DNA from: Proteobacteria bacterium UBA6920
Lineage (GTDB): Bacteria > Pseudomonadota > Gammaproteobacteria > SG8-11
Length of the DNA: 12,082 nt
Assembly (NCBI GenBank): GCA_002448875.1
Contig: DKAS01000014.1
Location: forward strand, 1-12,082
Reading direction: 5' to 3'
Below are positions 1-7,994 of the stretch, in pieces. Numbering within the stretch: the first letter of the stretch is position 1; every line of letters begins with the position of its first letter. Below the pieces are notes generated by a model. It searched no databases. It saw nothing but the letters and a program-made list of their open reading frames with translations, and had not been told where the DNA came from. Position numbers and translations under genes: made by a program.

Positions 1-65
<65 letters not shown>

Positions 66-89
66 ATGCGCGGATAACCGGTGGCCTGC

Positions 90-95
90 ATCTTA
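90..95 (-). promoter_or_regulatory. Candidate extended -10 of the tRNA-Ala gene
   Basis: On the minus strand the string TGCTAAGAT contains a TAAGAT hexamer preceded by TGn, an extended -10 arrangement, about 25 nt upstream of the tRNA 5' end. No good -35 hexamer is visible at 16-18 bp. A 7-bp hairpin (CCAGTGG/CCACTGG, 106-123) lies just upstream. This is a weak prediction from motif spacing alone. Confidence 0.3.
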
Positions 96-249
96 GCATC
101 GGCCGCCAGTGGGGTGCCACTGGTTTGCGACCGGGGGCGTGGTTACGTTGGTATTCTTGAATACACAAGATAAAAAGAGGGTTAATTGTCTGTTTAGTGG
201 GCAGCGGAGACCCATCCGGTTAGCCGTCTATTGCCGGCTATTATAGAAC

Positions 250-271
250 GCCGCACTGTTGCCAGTGCGGC
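250..271 (-). terminator. Stem-loop downstream of the peroxiredoxin gene, terminator-like
   Basis: A perfect 9-bp stem GCCGCACTG/CAGTGCGGC closes a four-base loop, starting 27 nt beyond the minus-strand stop codon at 298. On the minus strand it is followed by GTTCTATAATAG, only moderately T-rich, so intrinsic termination is plausible but not textbook. A second 6-bp hairpin (TAGCCG/CGGCTA, 221-240) follows. The rest of 66-297 shows no gene. Confidence 0.5.
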
Positions 272-297
272 GGTCCCTTGCTATCCCGTGCCTTCCG

Positions 298-960
298 TTA
301 GCCCAGGGCGTCGAGAATCTCCGCCGGCTCCACCCGCTCGCGGTAGTCGCCGCCTTCCGAGCGGGCCAGGGTGATCACGCCGTCGCGACCGATGACGAAC
401 ACCGCCGGTACCGGCAGTTCCGCCGACTTGTCGCCATAGAAGGCGAAGAAATCGTAGCCCAGCTCCTGCATCGCCTTGATCGAGGCCTCAGGGTTGCGGA
501 ACACGGTGGTGTACTGGCGCGCCACCTGGTTGCCCGCATCGCTCAGCACCGCGAACTGCAGTCCGTTGGTCTCCCCCATGGCGTTGGAGCTGTCCGGCGT
601 CATCGGCGATACCGCCACCAGCTGGGCGCCGGCCGCCCGGATTTGCGGCAGGATCTGCTGGTAGGTTTTCAGCTGCAGATTGCAGTACGGGCACCAGACG
701 CCGCGGTAAAACACCAGCACCACCGGACCCTGGCGCAGAGTGTCGCGCAGCGACCGCGAGACGCCGGCCGCGTCCGGCAGGGTGAAGGCGGGCGCTTTGT
801 CGCCGACACGCAACTTCAAGGGCTCGGGGTAGGACCTGGCCAGGGCGGCGGCGTCGTTGTTGAACACCGACAGCTGCGGTGCCGGCAGCATGCCTTTGAG
901 ATCGGCGACGAGTTGTTGCAGGTTTTGCGCGTAATTGGGCAGATCGATGACTTGTTGCAT
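298..960 (-). CDS. Peroxiredoxin-like AhpC/TSA-family protein
   Basis: A 220-residue protein of the thioredoxin-fold peroxiredoxin (AhpC/TSA) family, which reduces hydroperoxides through a catalytic cysteine. The core follows the family order: an approach segment with VGDKAPAFTLPDA (about 52-64), then VVLVFYRGVWCPYC (about 80-93) with Cys90 and Cys93 as a CxxC pair, then VAVSPMT (about 115-121) and a C-terminal VPAVFVIGRDG (184-194). The first 45 residues are a helical extension. The open frame continues upstream to 1746, but ATG at 960 is chosen because it is preceded by GGGAGA at proper spacing and because the longer reading would run across the divergent LysR gene. No signal peptide is evident, so it is probably cytoplasmic. 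Divergence from a LysR regulator suggests oxidant- or metabolite-responsive control, which is inference. The exact subfamily and substrate are not determined. Confidence 0.88.
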   Translation of the reverse strand: MQQVIDLPNYAQNLQQLVADLKGMLPAPQLSVFNNDAAALARSYPEPLKLRVGDKAPAFTLPDAAGVSRSLRDTLRQGPVVLVFYRGVWCPYCNLQLKTYQQILPQIRAAGAQLVAVSPMTPDSSNAMGETNGLQFAVLSDAGNQVARQYTTVFRNPEASIKAMQELGYDFFAFYGDKSAELPVPAVFVIGRDGVITLARSEGGDYRERVEPAEILDALG

Positions 961-1004
961 GTATGTCTCCCGGATTGAATTGATGACAGGGAGCAGGGTA
1001 AAAG

Positions 1005-1051
1005 AGTCATTTAACGCAATAAATATGTTGATGCGCATATGACTATTGCGT
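1005..1051. promoter_or_regulatory. Nested inverted repeats between peroxiredoxin and LysR genes; candidate operator
   Basis: Between the divergent start codons are a perfect 8-bp inverted repeat ACGCAATA (1014-1021) / TATTGCGT (1044-1051), a second pair AGTCAT (1005-1010) / ATGACT (1039-1044), and the palindrome ATGCGCAT (1031-1038). LysR-type regulators usually bind interrupted dyads in the intergenic region next to their own gene, so this is a good candidate for self-binding and control of the divergent gene. The sequence shows only the symmetry; binding is inferred. Confidence 0.5.
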
Positions 1052-1056
1052 AATCT
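1028..1056 (+). promoter_or_regulatory. Candidate promoter of the LysR gene
   Basis: TTGATG (1028-1033) and TAATCT (1051-1056) are 17 bp apart; the -10 keeps only the three most conserved bases of the consensus. Transcription would begin close to 1063, the A of the ATG, implying a leaderless or nearly leaderless mRNA. This agrees with the lack of any Shine-Dalgarno-like sequence upstream of that ATG. The -35 and -10 overlap the inverted repeats described here, compatible with autoregulation. Confidence 0.35.
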
Positions 1057-1062
1057 GCACGA

Positions 1063-1983
1063 ATGGAGTTGGACAACCTCAATCTCTTCATCGAAGTCAT
1101 GCGTCAAGGCAGTTTTGCGGACGTGGCCCGCGCCCGCGGCGTCGCACCCTCGTCCATTTCCCGGGCCATCGCCAATCTGGAGCGGGAACTGGGGGTGCGC
1201 CTGTTTCAGCGCAACACCCGCAATCTGGAACCGACGGAAGCGGCGGTGGTTTATTTCGATCGCATCCATCCGGCGGTGGCCGACATCGATGCCGCCAGGC
1301 ACGAAGCCGTGGACATCAGCGCCGAGCCCAAAGGCACGCTGCGTCTGACGGCGGCCACGGTCTTCGGCCAGACGATGCTGGCGCCGCTGCTGCCGGAACT
1401 GTCCACCTTGTATCCGCAACTGGCGGTGGAGCTGCTGCTGACCGATGCCTACCTGGATCTGGTGGAGGAGCGCATCGATATCGCCATTCGTCTGGGGTCG
1501 TTGCAGGACTCGGCGTATGTGGCCCGGCGCCTGGCCGCTATGCGCTTTTATATCTGCGCCAGTCCCGCGTATTTGCAACGGCGGGGTACACCGCAAACGC
1601 CCGGCGACATCGCGGGGCACGATTGTCTGCTGTTCCCACGTCAGGGTTACAAGCTGGACTGGCTGTTCCGCGACGCCCAGGGATCGGTGACCCGGGTTGC
1701 CATCGGCGGCCGGTTTCTCATTACCAATTCGGCCGCTATTCTGCACTGCACTCTGGCGGGCATGGGCCTGGCGTTGCTGCCGGACTGGCTGGTGAACAAT
1801 TCGCTGGCGAGTGGCGAACTAGTGGCCTTGTTTCCCGATCATGCGGTGTCCGCCACCGATTTCAACAGCGCGGTCTGGATTCTGTATCCGTCGCGCGCCT
1901 ACCTGCCGTTGAAGTCGCGGGTGATGATCGATTTTCTGCTGCGGCATTTTGGCGGAACGCAGGACGGCGACCCGACACAGTGA
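1063..1983 (+). CDS. LysR-family transcriptional regulator
   Basis: A 306-residue LysR-type regulator of usual length. Residues 2-60 form the N-terminal winged helix-turn-helix: LFIEVMRQGSFADVARARGV, APSSISRAIANLERELGVRL and FQRNTRNLEPTEA match the family pattern. A linker helix leads to a periplasmic-binding-protein-like effector domain from about residue 90 (GTLRLTAATVFGQTMLAPLL) to about 295. The start is fixed within narrow limits, because an in-frame TAA lies at 1051-1053 and ATG 1063 is the first start after it. It is divergent from the peroxiredoxin-like gene, the normal arrangement of a LysR regulator and its target. The effector is not recognisable. The protein most resembles the CrgA/DsdC-like broad class of LysR proteins, but I cannot assign a named regulator. 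Confidence 0.92.
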   Translation: MELDNLNLFIEVMRQGSFADVARARGVAPSSISRAIANLERELGVRLFQRNTRNLEPTEAAVVYFDRIHPAVADIDAARHEAVDISAEPKGTLRLTAATVFGQTMLAPLLPELSTLYPQLAVELLLTDAYLDLVEERIDIAIRLGSLQDSAYVARRLAAMRFYICASPAYLQRRGTPQTPGDIAGHDCLLFPRQGYKLDWLFRDAQGSVTRVAIGGRFLITNSAAILHCTLAGMGLALLPDWLVNNSLASGELVALFPDHAVSATDFNSAVWILYPSRAYLPLKSRVMIDFLLRHFGGTQDGDPTQ

Positions 1984-1984
1984 T

Positions 1985-2035
1985 GCGCCATTGCCGGGAA
2001 GTGCGCTCCGGGATGCGTCAGGCGTTTTTTCTTTT
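1985..2035 (+). terminator. Probable intrinsic terminator after the LysR gene
   Basis: GCGCC (1985-1989) can pair with GGCGT (2021-2025, one G-U pair), enclosing an inner CCGG/CCGG stem; the structure is followed by TTTTTTCTTTT. It begins two bases after the LysR stop codon. The stem is not continuous, so strength is uncertain, but position and T-run are right. Confidence 0.5.
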
Positions 2036-2144
2036 AAATAAATAAGTATCTCGTTGCTCTATCTTATCGTTTTAATCAGATTTTTTAACTTGACCGTTCT
2101 GCCGGGAAGGGATAAGTACTTTGTCTACCCGTCAGTGGAATTGT

Positions 2145-2211
2145 ATTGTAGCTCATTGAATGTGTTCTTCGCGGTGTTCGCTGTTCATCAGGCGGATGTC
2201 TGAGCTACAAT
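2145..2211. repeat. 11-bp perfect inverted repeat upstream of the lipoprotein gene
   Basis: ATTGTAGCTCA (2145-2155) and TGAGCTACAAT (2201-2211) are exact inverted copies separated by 45 bp. The pair lies about 60-125 bp before the start codon at 2270, in an otherwise AT-rich gap (1984-2269) with no gene. It could be a two-site operator, a leader hairpin or a remnant recombination site. Nothing else in the gap was recognised apart from the terminator and an A-rich stretch with TATAAA (2225-2230). Confidence 0.55.
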
Positions 2212-2269
2212 GCGCGGCGCAAAATATAAAATGAAATAGAAGAATTAGAAAAAATGGGGGGGTAGGCCA

Positions 2270-5200
2270 ATGTTGCGTTTGCATTCAGGGGTAGGGCTCG
2301 CTGGTGCCATTCTGACCGCTTTGTTTATCACCGCCTGTGGCAATGGCGGAACGGGGGATTCACCCAGGGGTAACCTGCGCTACACGGGCCTGCATTCAGC
2401 CGCGCATGTCAGCCAGGGCAACGCCAATATCCTGGCCGCCGATATCTTTTTTTCGTATGACGCCCCGATTTACGCCGCATCTCTCGCTGTTCCGCGACAG
2501 GAAGTCACGAGTGGCGGATTTGTCCCCACCCTGGTAAAACGTCTGGACGACATCACCGCTAGCGCCGCGCCGCGTCTGCTGCTCGGCACGCAGGCCGGCT
2601 ATGCCGCGGTGTCTTCGGCTACCACCGCGGTCGGTTCGCCGATCGGCGACACGGGATCCAGCAGTGGTACGACGACCACCAACAATTCCAGCGACATTTG
2701 TTATATGAGCGGCAGCTATACGGTATCCAGCAATGTGCAGGATGATGGTACCGGAACCGTTACCTTCAAATTCGTGGATTGCGATGACAGTTCCGAAATT
2801 CTCAACGGCGTGGTAAGCGTTACCGTCCGTGCCTACAGTGTTGATTACAGCACCCCCGTGGACATGCGAATCAGTTATTCCGATCTGCGCATGAACGCAC
2901 GGGGTATGGATGCCACCTTGCACGGCACCGTGGACCTGAAGGTGGCGCTGGAGGAATATTCGGAGACCTATCGCGTCAATCTGGTGCTGCAGGACAATCT
3001 GGCGCAGAAGGCGGTGCAGTGGCGTGATGTCACCATCATCGATAAAATGGGCGTGGATTATTATTATTCCGATTATGTCGAAACCATTACCGGTCGCATC
3101 TATGATTCGAAGGAAGGCTACGTGGATATCACCACGGAGCAGCCGTTGCACTTCTCCTACTATTACAGCACGTTTCCCGACGGTGGCGGCCCCCTGTTAC
3201 TGACCGGCGACAAAGGCAGTCGGGCGCGCCTGATGATCGTATCCAGCAGCAGGGCGCAGATCAGCGTCGACGAAGACGCCGATGGAGTCTTTGAGGCCAC
3301 CAATTTTTATTCCATTACCAACCTGGGCGGTACATCCCTGGTGAATCAGCCACCGGTCATAACGATGCTGCAGCTTTCACCGGCCACACCGGATCGTAGC
3401 AGTGTATTGCGGGCGCAGGTGTCGGCAAGCGATCCGGAAGGAGAGGAGTTGCAGATCACTTATATTTGGGCCCGCAACGATGTGATTATTGACGGTGCGG
3501 TGACGGATACGCTTGCAGCCACTGAATTTGCCAAGGGTGACAGTATAACATTCACCTGCAGCGTATCCGATGGCACCAGCACGGTCAGTCAAACAGCCTC
3601 GGTGGTAATCGGCGATACGCCGCCCGTATTCAGCGAACTGCCGCCGGCTGAGACGGTCTACGGTCAGCCGCTGTCGGTGCAATTGCAGGCCAGCGATGCC
3701 GACGGGGAAACCGTACAGTACTCGCTGGCCTATGGCCCGGATGGTATGCGGGTGGATACCGCCGGCAAGATGACGTGGACCGCCATTAGCCCAATGTTTC
3801 AGGATACCCTGGAAGTCCACTATGGGGTGCGGGCCAGCGCCGGCGCCGCCGAGACCGTGGCTGATTTTAGCATTGTGATCAAGGACGCAACCCGGGCCTT
3901 TGCCCTGGTGCACACCAGTATCGGTACACCGAGCCGGCCTAATGGCCTGGCGCTTGCCGATTTCGACGGCGACGGCATCAACGAGATCCTGATGAGCGAT
4001 CAGAGAAAAGCGCTGGCCATCCTGGGATATGATAAACAAAGCGGTGTCTACCGGGAGAAATGGGTCTATCCGTTCGATCTTGCGCCGGGCGGGAACATCG
4101 GCGTGGTGGCTGTACATGATGTCAATGCAGACAAGCGGCCGGATATCCTGGTGGCTGCGGGCAAGGGCATAACGGTATTGGATGGTGTAACCCACAAGAT
4201 ACTGACGATTATAGACGATCAATATGCGAGTCACTACGCCATTGAAATCAGCGATCTCGACCGCGACGGGCAGGAGGAAATCGTGGTTCTGGCGGGTGCC
4301 GAGGATTCCTACTACTCTGGCTCAGCACGCGAGACTATCAGCATCTACAAGCTGTCCGACTACAGTCTCATCTGGCGATCGCTGGAGCTTGATCTGGGTC
4401 CATCAGTTGCCGTGGGCAATGTCGATACGGATGCAGCGCTGGAAATTGTCACAGCCAAGGGTTATGTCTACGATGGCGCGACCCACTTGAACGAATGGGC
4501 CTATGGTCCAGGTTTCGGTTATGCCGTGGATACCGGCGATCTGGACAATGACGGCGTCGAGGAGATCGTCGGCGCGGTGGACTGGACGGCGGTGCGTGCT
4601 TACAGCGCGGTGCTGAAATCTCCTTTGTGGGAGATCACGCCGCCGTTCGCCGATCTGGGCGCGCTGCTGGTCACCAATATCGACGCCGATCCGGCCGCGG
4701 AAATCATCTTTGGCAACGGTCAATGGGGTAATGTGAGCGCCTATTCCTTCAATACCACGCAACGGTTGCCGGTGCTTGACTGGTCCATTGATGCGCAAAA
4801 CTGGGGAGTCAGCAGTCTCCTTGCCGGTGATGTGGATGGCGATGGTAAACTGGAAATCGTCTGGACGTCCGATAGCGGTGGACCGGGCGCCATGGTGGTG
4901 GCCGGCTTCAATCCCGCAATCGGCGTCGAGTGCAGCAACGGCGATTGTTTTCTGGGTACCAACAACCAGTATGCGGGGCCTTTCACCGGCGCGCGCTTCA
5001 TGAATACCGGCGCAGGTAAGCGCCAGGGTGTATTTGGCGTGAATAACGGCTCGAGCGCAGCATTGTTGGCGATTGATATGACCACGGGTGTGCTTAGCGC
5101 CAAGCCCCTCAATACCAGTTATTACTACTACACTTCCAATGTCCTGTTCGACAGCGTCGACTATGATGGCGATGGGGTGGATGAAGCCCTGATCGGCACG

Positions 5201-6010
5201 GCATATCAAACCAGTCCTTACTTCGCGGCTTATGACCCGGCACGCGGGGTCGAGGAATGGACGTCAGCGTTCAATCAGGGTACGGCCCAGGCCATGGCCC
5301 ACGGTGACCTGAATGGCGACGGCCACGCTGACCTGGTGGCACTGACCGAGGATGGCTATATCTATGTCTACGATATGTATGCTTCGACCTTGCTTTGGAA
5401 AAGCACCCAACTGCCTGGTAGTACCGGCTTTGATGTCAAGCTGGTGGATCTGGACAGCGATGGCGCGCCGGAGATCGTCGCCCTGTCACGGACCGCGCTT
5501 GCGGTCTACAAGAAAAATGAGCAATTTGGCTATATTCTTGCGACGAGCAAGACCCTGGGTGAGACATACAATTACTACAATACCTCGTATGCCTTGGCGG
5601 TGGGGGATTTCGACCAAAACGGAATTCCGGAAGTCCTGATAAATTTATATTCCGCCTATACAATCCCTGCGGTTGCTTACAATATGACTATTTTCGAGGG
5701 GGTCACGCTGGACGTTAAAGCCGCCTATGCATTTCCTTATGCGGTTACCGCGGTAACGGTTGGATCAGCGGCCGAGGGCCGGGCTAATTTGATCCTTGGC
5801 ATAACGCAGAATATCGACAGCTACAACTATTACAGCTCCGGTCACAATTTCATCGCGGCCATCGACGCTTATACCGGCAAGGAAATCTGGCGTTCACCGG
5901 ATCTGCTGGGCCCGGTGCAGTACAACAGCCTGTCTCTTTTCCTGGATGACGGCGACGGCCGGCAACGTCTGATCGTCGGCGGCTCTAACGCCATGTACAT
6001 CACCCGGTAG
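2270..6010 (+). CDS. Very large lipoprotein with Ig/cadherin-like domains and 14 FG-GAP/VCBS-type repeats
   Basis: A 1246-residue predicted exported lipoprotein. The N-terminus has a hydrophobic segment and lipobox ITAC with Cys23 as the lipidation site; Gly at +2 rather than Asp suggests outer-membrane destination. Residues 24-358 form an unrecognised beta-rich region with a Gly/Ser/Thr linker near 125-140 and a cysteine pair (144, 171). Residues 359-450 (NQPPVITMLQL... VSDGTSTVSQTASVVI) look like an Ig/PKD-type domain and 449-540 like a cadherin/putative-Ig domain. From about 544 to the end there are Ca2+-loop repeats of the DxDxDG...E type starting at 564, 617, 662, 717, 757, 803, 854, 964, 1013, 1060 and 1113, with degenerate copies near 910, 1165 and 1226. 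Spacing of 40-61 residues fits 14 propeller blades. CSNGDC (888-893) may form a disulfide. Tyr clusters recur throughout. Start codon ATG 2270 follows a G-rich ribosome-binding region. It converges on argS with 12 bp between stops. Likely role is surface adhesion or ligand binding; the specific function is unknown. Confidence 0.88.
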   Translation: MLRLHSGVGLAGAILTALFITACGNGGTGDSPRGNLRYTGLHSAAHVSQGNANILAADIFFSYDAPIYAASLAVPRQEVTSGGFVPTLVKRLDDITASAAPRLLLGTQAGYAAVSSATTAVGSPIGDTGSSSGTTTTNNSSDICYMSGSYTVSSNVQDDGTGTVTFKFVDCDDSSEILNGVVSVTVRAYSVDYSTPVDMRISYSDLRMNARGMDATLHGTVDLKVALEEYSETYRVNLVLQDNLAQKAVQWRDVTIIDKMGVDYYYSDYVETITGRIYDSKEGYVDITTEQPLHFSYYYSTFPDGGGPLLLTGDKGSRARLMIVSSSRAQISVDEDADGVFEATNFYSITNLGGTSLVNQPPVITMLQLSPATPDRSSVLRAQVSASDPEGEELQITYIWARNDVIIDGAVTDTLAATEFAKGDSITFTCSVSDGTSTVSQTASVVIGDTPPVFSELPPAETVYGQPLSVQLQASDADGETVQYSLAYGPDGMRVDTAGKMTWTAISPMFQDTLEVHYGVRASAGAAETVADFSIVIKDATRAFALVHTSIGTPSRPNGLALADFDGDGINEILMSDQRKALAILGYDKQSGVYREKWVYPFDLAPGGNIGVVAVHDVNADKRPDILVAAGKGITVLDGVTHKILTIIDDQYASHYAIEISDLDRDGQEEIVVLAGAEDSYYSGSARETISIYKLSDYSLIWRSLELDLGPSVAVGNVDTDAALEIVTAKGYVYDGATHLNEWAYGPGFGYAVDTGDLDNDGVEEIVGAVDWTAVRAYSAVLKSPLWEITPPFADLGALLVTNIDADPAAEIIFGNGQWGNVSAYSFNTTQRLPVLDWSIDAQNWGVSSLLAGDVDGDGKLEIVWTSDSGGPGAMVVAGFNPAIGVECSNGDCFLGTNNQYAGPFTGARFMNTGAGKRQGVFGVNNGSSAALLAIDMTTGVLSAKPLNTSYYYYTSNVLFDSVDYDGDGVDEALIGTAYQTSPYFAAYDPARGVEEWTSAFNQGTAQAMAHGDLNGDGHADLVALTEDGYIYVYDMYASTLLWKSTQLPGSTGFDVKLVDLDSDGAPEIVALSRTALAVYKKNEQFGYILATSKTLGETYNYYNTSYALAVGDFDQNGIPEVLINLYSAYTIPAVAYNMTIFEGVTLDVKAAYAFPYAVTAVTVGSAAEGRANLILGITQNIDSYNYYSSGHNFIAAIDAYTGKEIWRSPDLLGPVQYNSLSLFLDDGDGRQRLIVGGSNAMYITR

Positions 6011-6022
6011 TGGCGGGTTGTC

Positions 6023-7759
6023 TCACATCTGGGCGATGGTCTCGATGCCCAGCAGATCCAGCCCGCGCTGCAGTACCGCCGCCGTGTGCCGGCACAGCAG
6101 CAGGCGGCTGCTGCGCGTGGCGTCCTCGGCCTTGAGCACCGGGCAGGCTTCGTAGAACTGCATGAACAGGCCGGCCAGGTCGTACAGGTAGCTGCACAGC
6201 AGGTTGGGATTGCAGTCGGCGGCGACCGCTTCCACCACTTCGCCCAGGCGCAGCAGGGCCAGGCCCAGTTTGCGTTCCGCCGGGTGTTCCAGGCGGATGT
6301 GGCCGGTGAAATGGGTGTCGCTCAACTCGCCCTTGCGGAAGATGCTGTTGATGCGGGCGCAGGCGTACAGCAGATAGGGCGCTGTATTGCCGTCCAGGGC
6401 CAGCATCTGATCCCAGCTGAAGATGTAGTCGTTGATGCGGTTTTTCGCCAGGTCGGCGTATTTCACCGCCGCCACACCGACGCTGCGGGCGATGGCGCGC
6501 AGTTCGCCTTCGCTCAGCTCCGGATTCTTGCCGCTGACCACCACATAAGCCCGCTGCTCGGCTTCGTCCAGCAGCTCCATCAGTTTGACGGTGCCGCCGG
6601 CGCGGGTTTTGAACGGCTTGCCGTCCTCACCCATCATGGTGCCGAAGGCCAGGTGTTCCAGGGAGCAGGTCGACGGCACGTAGCCGGCGAGGCGGGCGAC
6701 GGCGAACACCTGCTTCAGGTGCAGGCTCTGCCGGGCGTCGACGAAATACAGAACCCGGTCGGCTCGCAATTCCGAACCACGGTGGCGCAGGGCGGCCAGG
6801 TCGGTGGTGGCATAGAGATAGCCGCCGTCGGATTTCTGCACGATGACGGGCAGCGGCGCGCCGTCCTTGCCGGTGAATTCGTCGAGAAACACGCACTGGG
6901 CGCCCTCGGATTCGCGCAACAGCTTCTGCTTGCCCAGGTCTGCGATGACCCAGGGCAGATCGGTGTTGTAGGCGCTTTCCGCTTTGACGTCGCCGCGGCG
7001 CAGAGTGACGCCCAGACGCTCGTATACCCGTTCGCAGTGGCTCATGGAGGTATCGATGAACTGCTGCCACAGGCGCAGGCAATGGGCGTCGCCCGCCTGC
7101 AGTTTTACCACGTAGGCGCGGGCGGTATCGGCGAAGGCGGGTTCGGCGTCGAATTTCTGCTTGGCGTTGCGATAGAAGCCTTCGAGGTCCTCCAGGGCCA
7201 GGCTGAGCTGGGCGGCGCCGCCGCTGCTCACATGCTCGATGTAGGCGATCAGCATGCCGAACTGGGTGCCCCAGTCGCCCACGTGGTTCTGGCGGATGAC
7301 CCGGTGACCGAGAAATTCCAGCACCCGCACCACGGCGTCGCCGATGATGGTGCTGCGCAGGTGGCCGACGTGCATCTCCTTGGCCAGGTTGGGCGAAGAG
7401 TAGTCGACGACCATGGTCTGCGGCTGCGCCGCTGGCTCCACCCCCAGGTGAGCTTCGCTCAAGGCGCCGTCCAGGCGTTTGCCCAGCCAGGTGTCGTGCA
7501 GGGTGATGTTGATGAATCCCGGCCCGGCGATTTCCACTTTGCTGGCGATATCACTCAGATCCAGGGCGTCAACCACTTTTTGCGCCAGCGCTCGCGGCGG
7601 CTGGCGCAGGCTTTTGGCGACGGCCATGGCGCCGTTGGCCTGGTAGTCGCCGAATTCCGGACGGCCGGCGGGGGCAAGCTGGGGATTGGCATCGGCGGGG
7701 GCGCCGGCCTGTTGAAATGCCTGCTGAAAACGCTGTTCGAGTAGTTTGCGAATATGCAT
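6023..7759 (-). CDS. argS: Arginyl-tRNA synthetase
   Basis: A 578-residue class I aminoacyl-tRNA synthetase that attaches arginine to tRNA-Arg in the cytoplasm; the length matches the E. coli enzyme (577). Residues 1-100 form the ArgRS-specific Add-1 domain (EFGDYQANGAMAVAK, 35-49; KVEIAGPGFINI, 74-85). The signature SSPNLAKEMHVGHLRST (121-137) contains the HIGH-type motif H130-V-G-H133, followed by NHVGDWGTQFGML (158-170). As in many ArgRS proteins, the KMSKS motif is degenerate, here KTRAG near 384-388. The C-terminal DALR-type helical domain includes ALDGNTAPYLLYACARI (454-470) and ends in IETIAQM. The start agrees with the family N-terminus although no clear Shine-Dalgarno sequence precedes it. 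It stands alone, divergent from the PilZ gene. Confidence 0.98.
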   Translation of the reverse strand: MHIRKLLEQRFQQAFQQAGAPADANPQLAPAGRPEFGDYQANGAMAVAKSLRQPPRALAQKVVDALDLSDIASKVEIAGPGFINITLHDTWLGKRLDGALSEAHLGVEPAAQPQTMVVDYSSPNLAKEMHVGHLRSTIIGDAVVRVLEFLGHRVIRQNHVGDWGTQFGMLIAYIEHVSSGGAAQLSLALEDLEGFYRNAKQKFDAEPAFADTARAYVVKLQAGDAHCLRLWQQFIDTSMSHCERVYERLGVTLRRGDVKAESAYNTDLPWVIADLGKQKLLRESEGAQCVFLDEFTGKDGAPLPVIVQKSDGGYLYATTDLAALRHRGSELRADRVLYFVDARQSLHLKQVFAVARLAGYVPSTCSLEHLAFGTMMGEDGKPFKTRAGGTVKLMELLDEAEQRAYVVVSGKNPELSEGELRAIARSVGVAAVKYADLAKNRINDYIFSWDQMLALDGNTAPYLLYACARINSIFRKGELSDTHFTGHIRLEHPAERKLGLALLRLGEVVEAVAADCNPNLLCSYLYDLAGLFMQFYEACPVLKAEDATRSSRLLLCRHTAAVLQRGLDLLGIETIAQM

Positions 7760-7800
7760 GGGGAAGGCGGCGGTCGACCGGGTAGTTGTTTTGGCAACGC

Positions 7801-7806
7801 ATTATA
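7801..7806 (-). promoter_or_regulatory. argS -10 element (extended)
   Basis: On the minus strand TGGTATAATG gives a perfect TATAAT with an upstream TGn, about 41 nt before the argS start codon. There is no good -35 at 17 bp, consistent with an extended -10 promoter. The leader RNA would be about 35 nt long. Confidence 0.6.
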
Positions 7807-7955
7807 CCATTTGCCGCCGCTCCGGCGACGTGCCGGGACCGATCTCGAACCCGCGTCGCCAGCGCCGGGCGAGGTTGTCGGTCGGCGTGGGGGGGCGAAC
7901 GTGGCCGGGCGAATGACTTCTTGCCCGCGATGGCCGGCTGTGGGAGACAATGTTT
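7807..7955. other. GC-rich gap between the argS and PilZ promoters
   Basis: The 340-bp divergent gap between argS and the PilZ gene holds a promoter-like element on each side and a folded leader on the right. This middle portion is GC-rich, contains a run of seven G residues near 7890, and shows no gene, RNA gene or convincing repeat that I can identify. Short open frames on both strands here look incidental. Confidence 0.4.
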
Positions 7956-7970
7956 TGCTATAAGAATAGC
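7956..7970 (+). promoter_or_regulatory. Extended -10 within a small palindrome, upstream of the PilZ gene
   Basis: TGC followed by TATAAG (7959-7964) forms an extended -10 pattern. It lies inside a perfect 5-bp dyad GCTAT/ATAGC (7957-7961, 7966-7970), which could be an operator half-site pair. No clear -35 is seen. Transcription starting near 7971 would give a leader of about 130 nt. Confidence 0.45.
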
Positions 7971-7994
7971 CCGTGGCATAACTTGCAATTCTTC

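Noticed and set aside
961..1746. N-terminal extension of the peroxiredoxin frame to 482 residues
   Set aside because: The extension crosses the LysR gene on the opposite strand and shows no family similarity; ATG 960 has a good ribosome-binding site and yields the normal length.
2396..5209. Long minus-strand frames within the lipoprotein gene
   Set aside because: They are His/Ile/Arg-rich antisense products of the repeat-coding strand, with no domains or ribosome-binding sites.
6086..7744. 552-residue open frame on the plus strand
   Set aside because: It is antisense to argS, whose conserved motifs are clear; the composition is Gln/Val/Gly-rich with no recognisable domain, as expected for a shadow frame.
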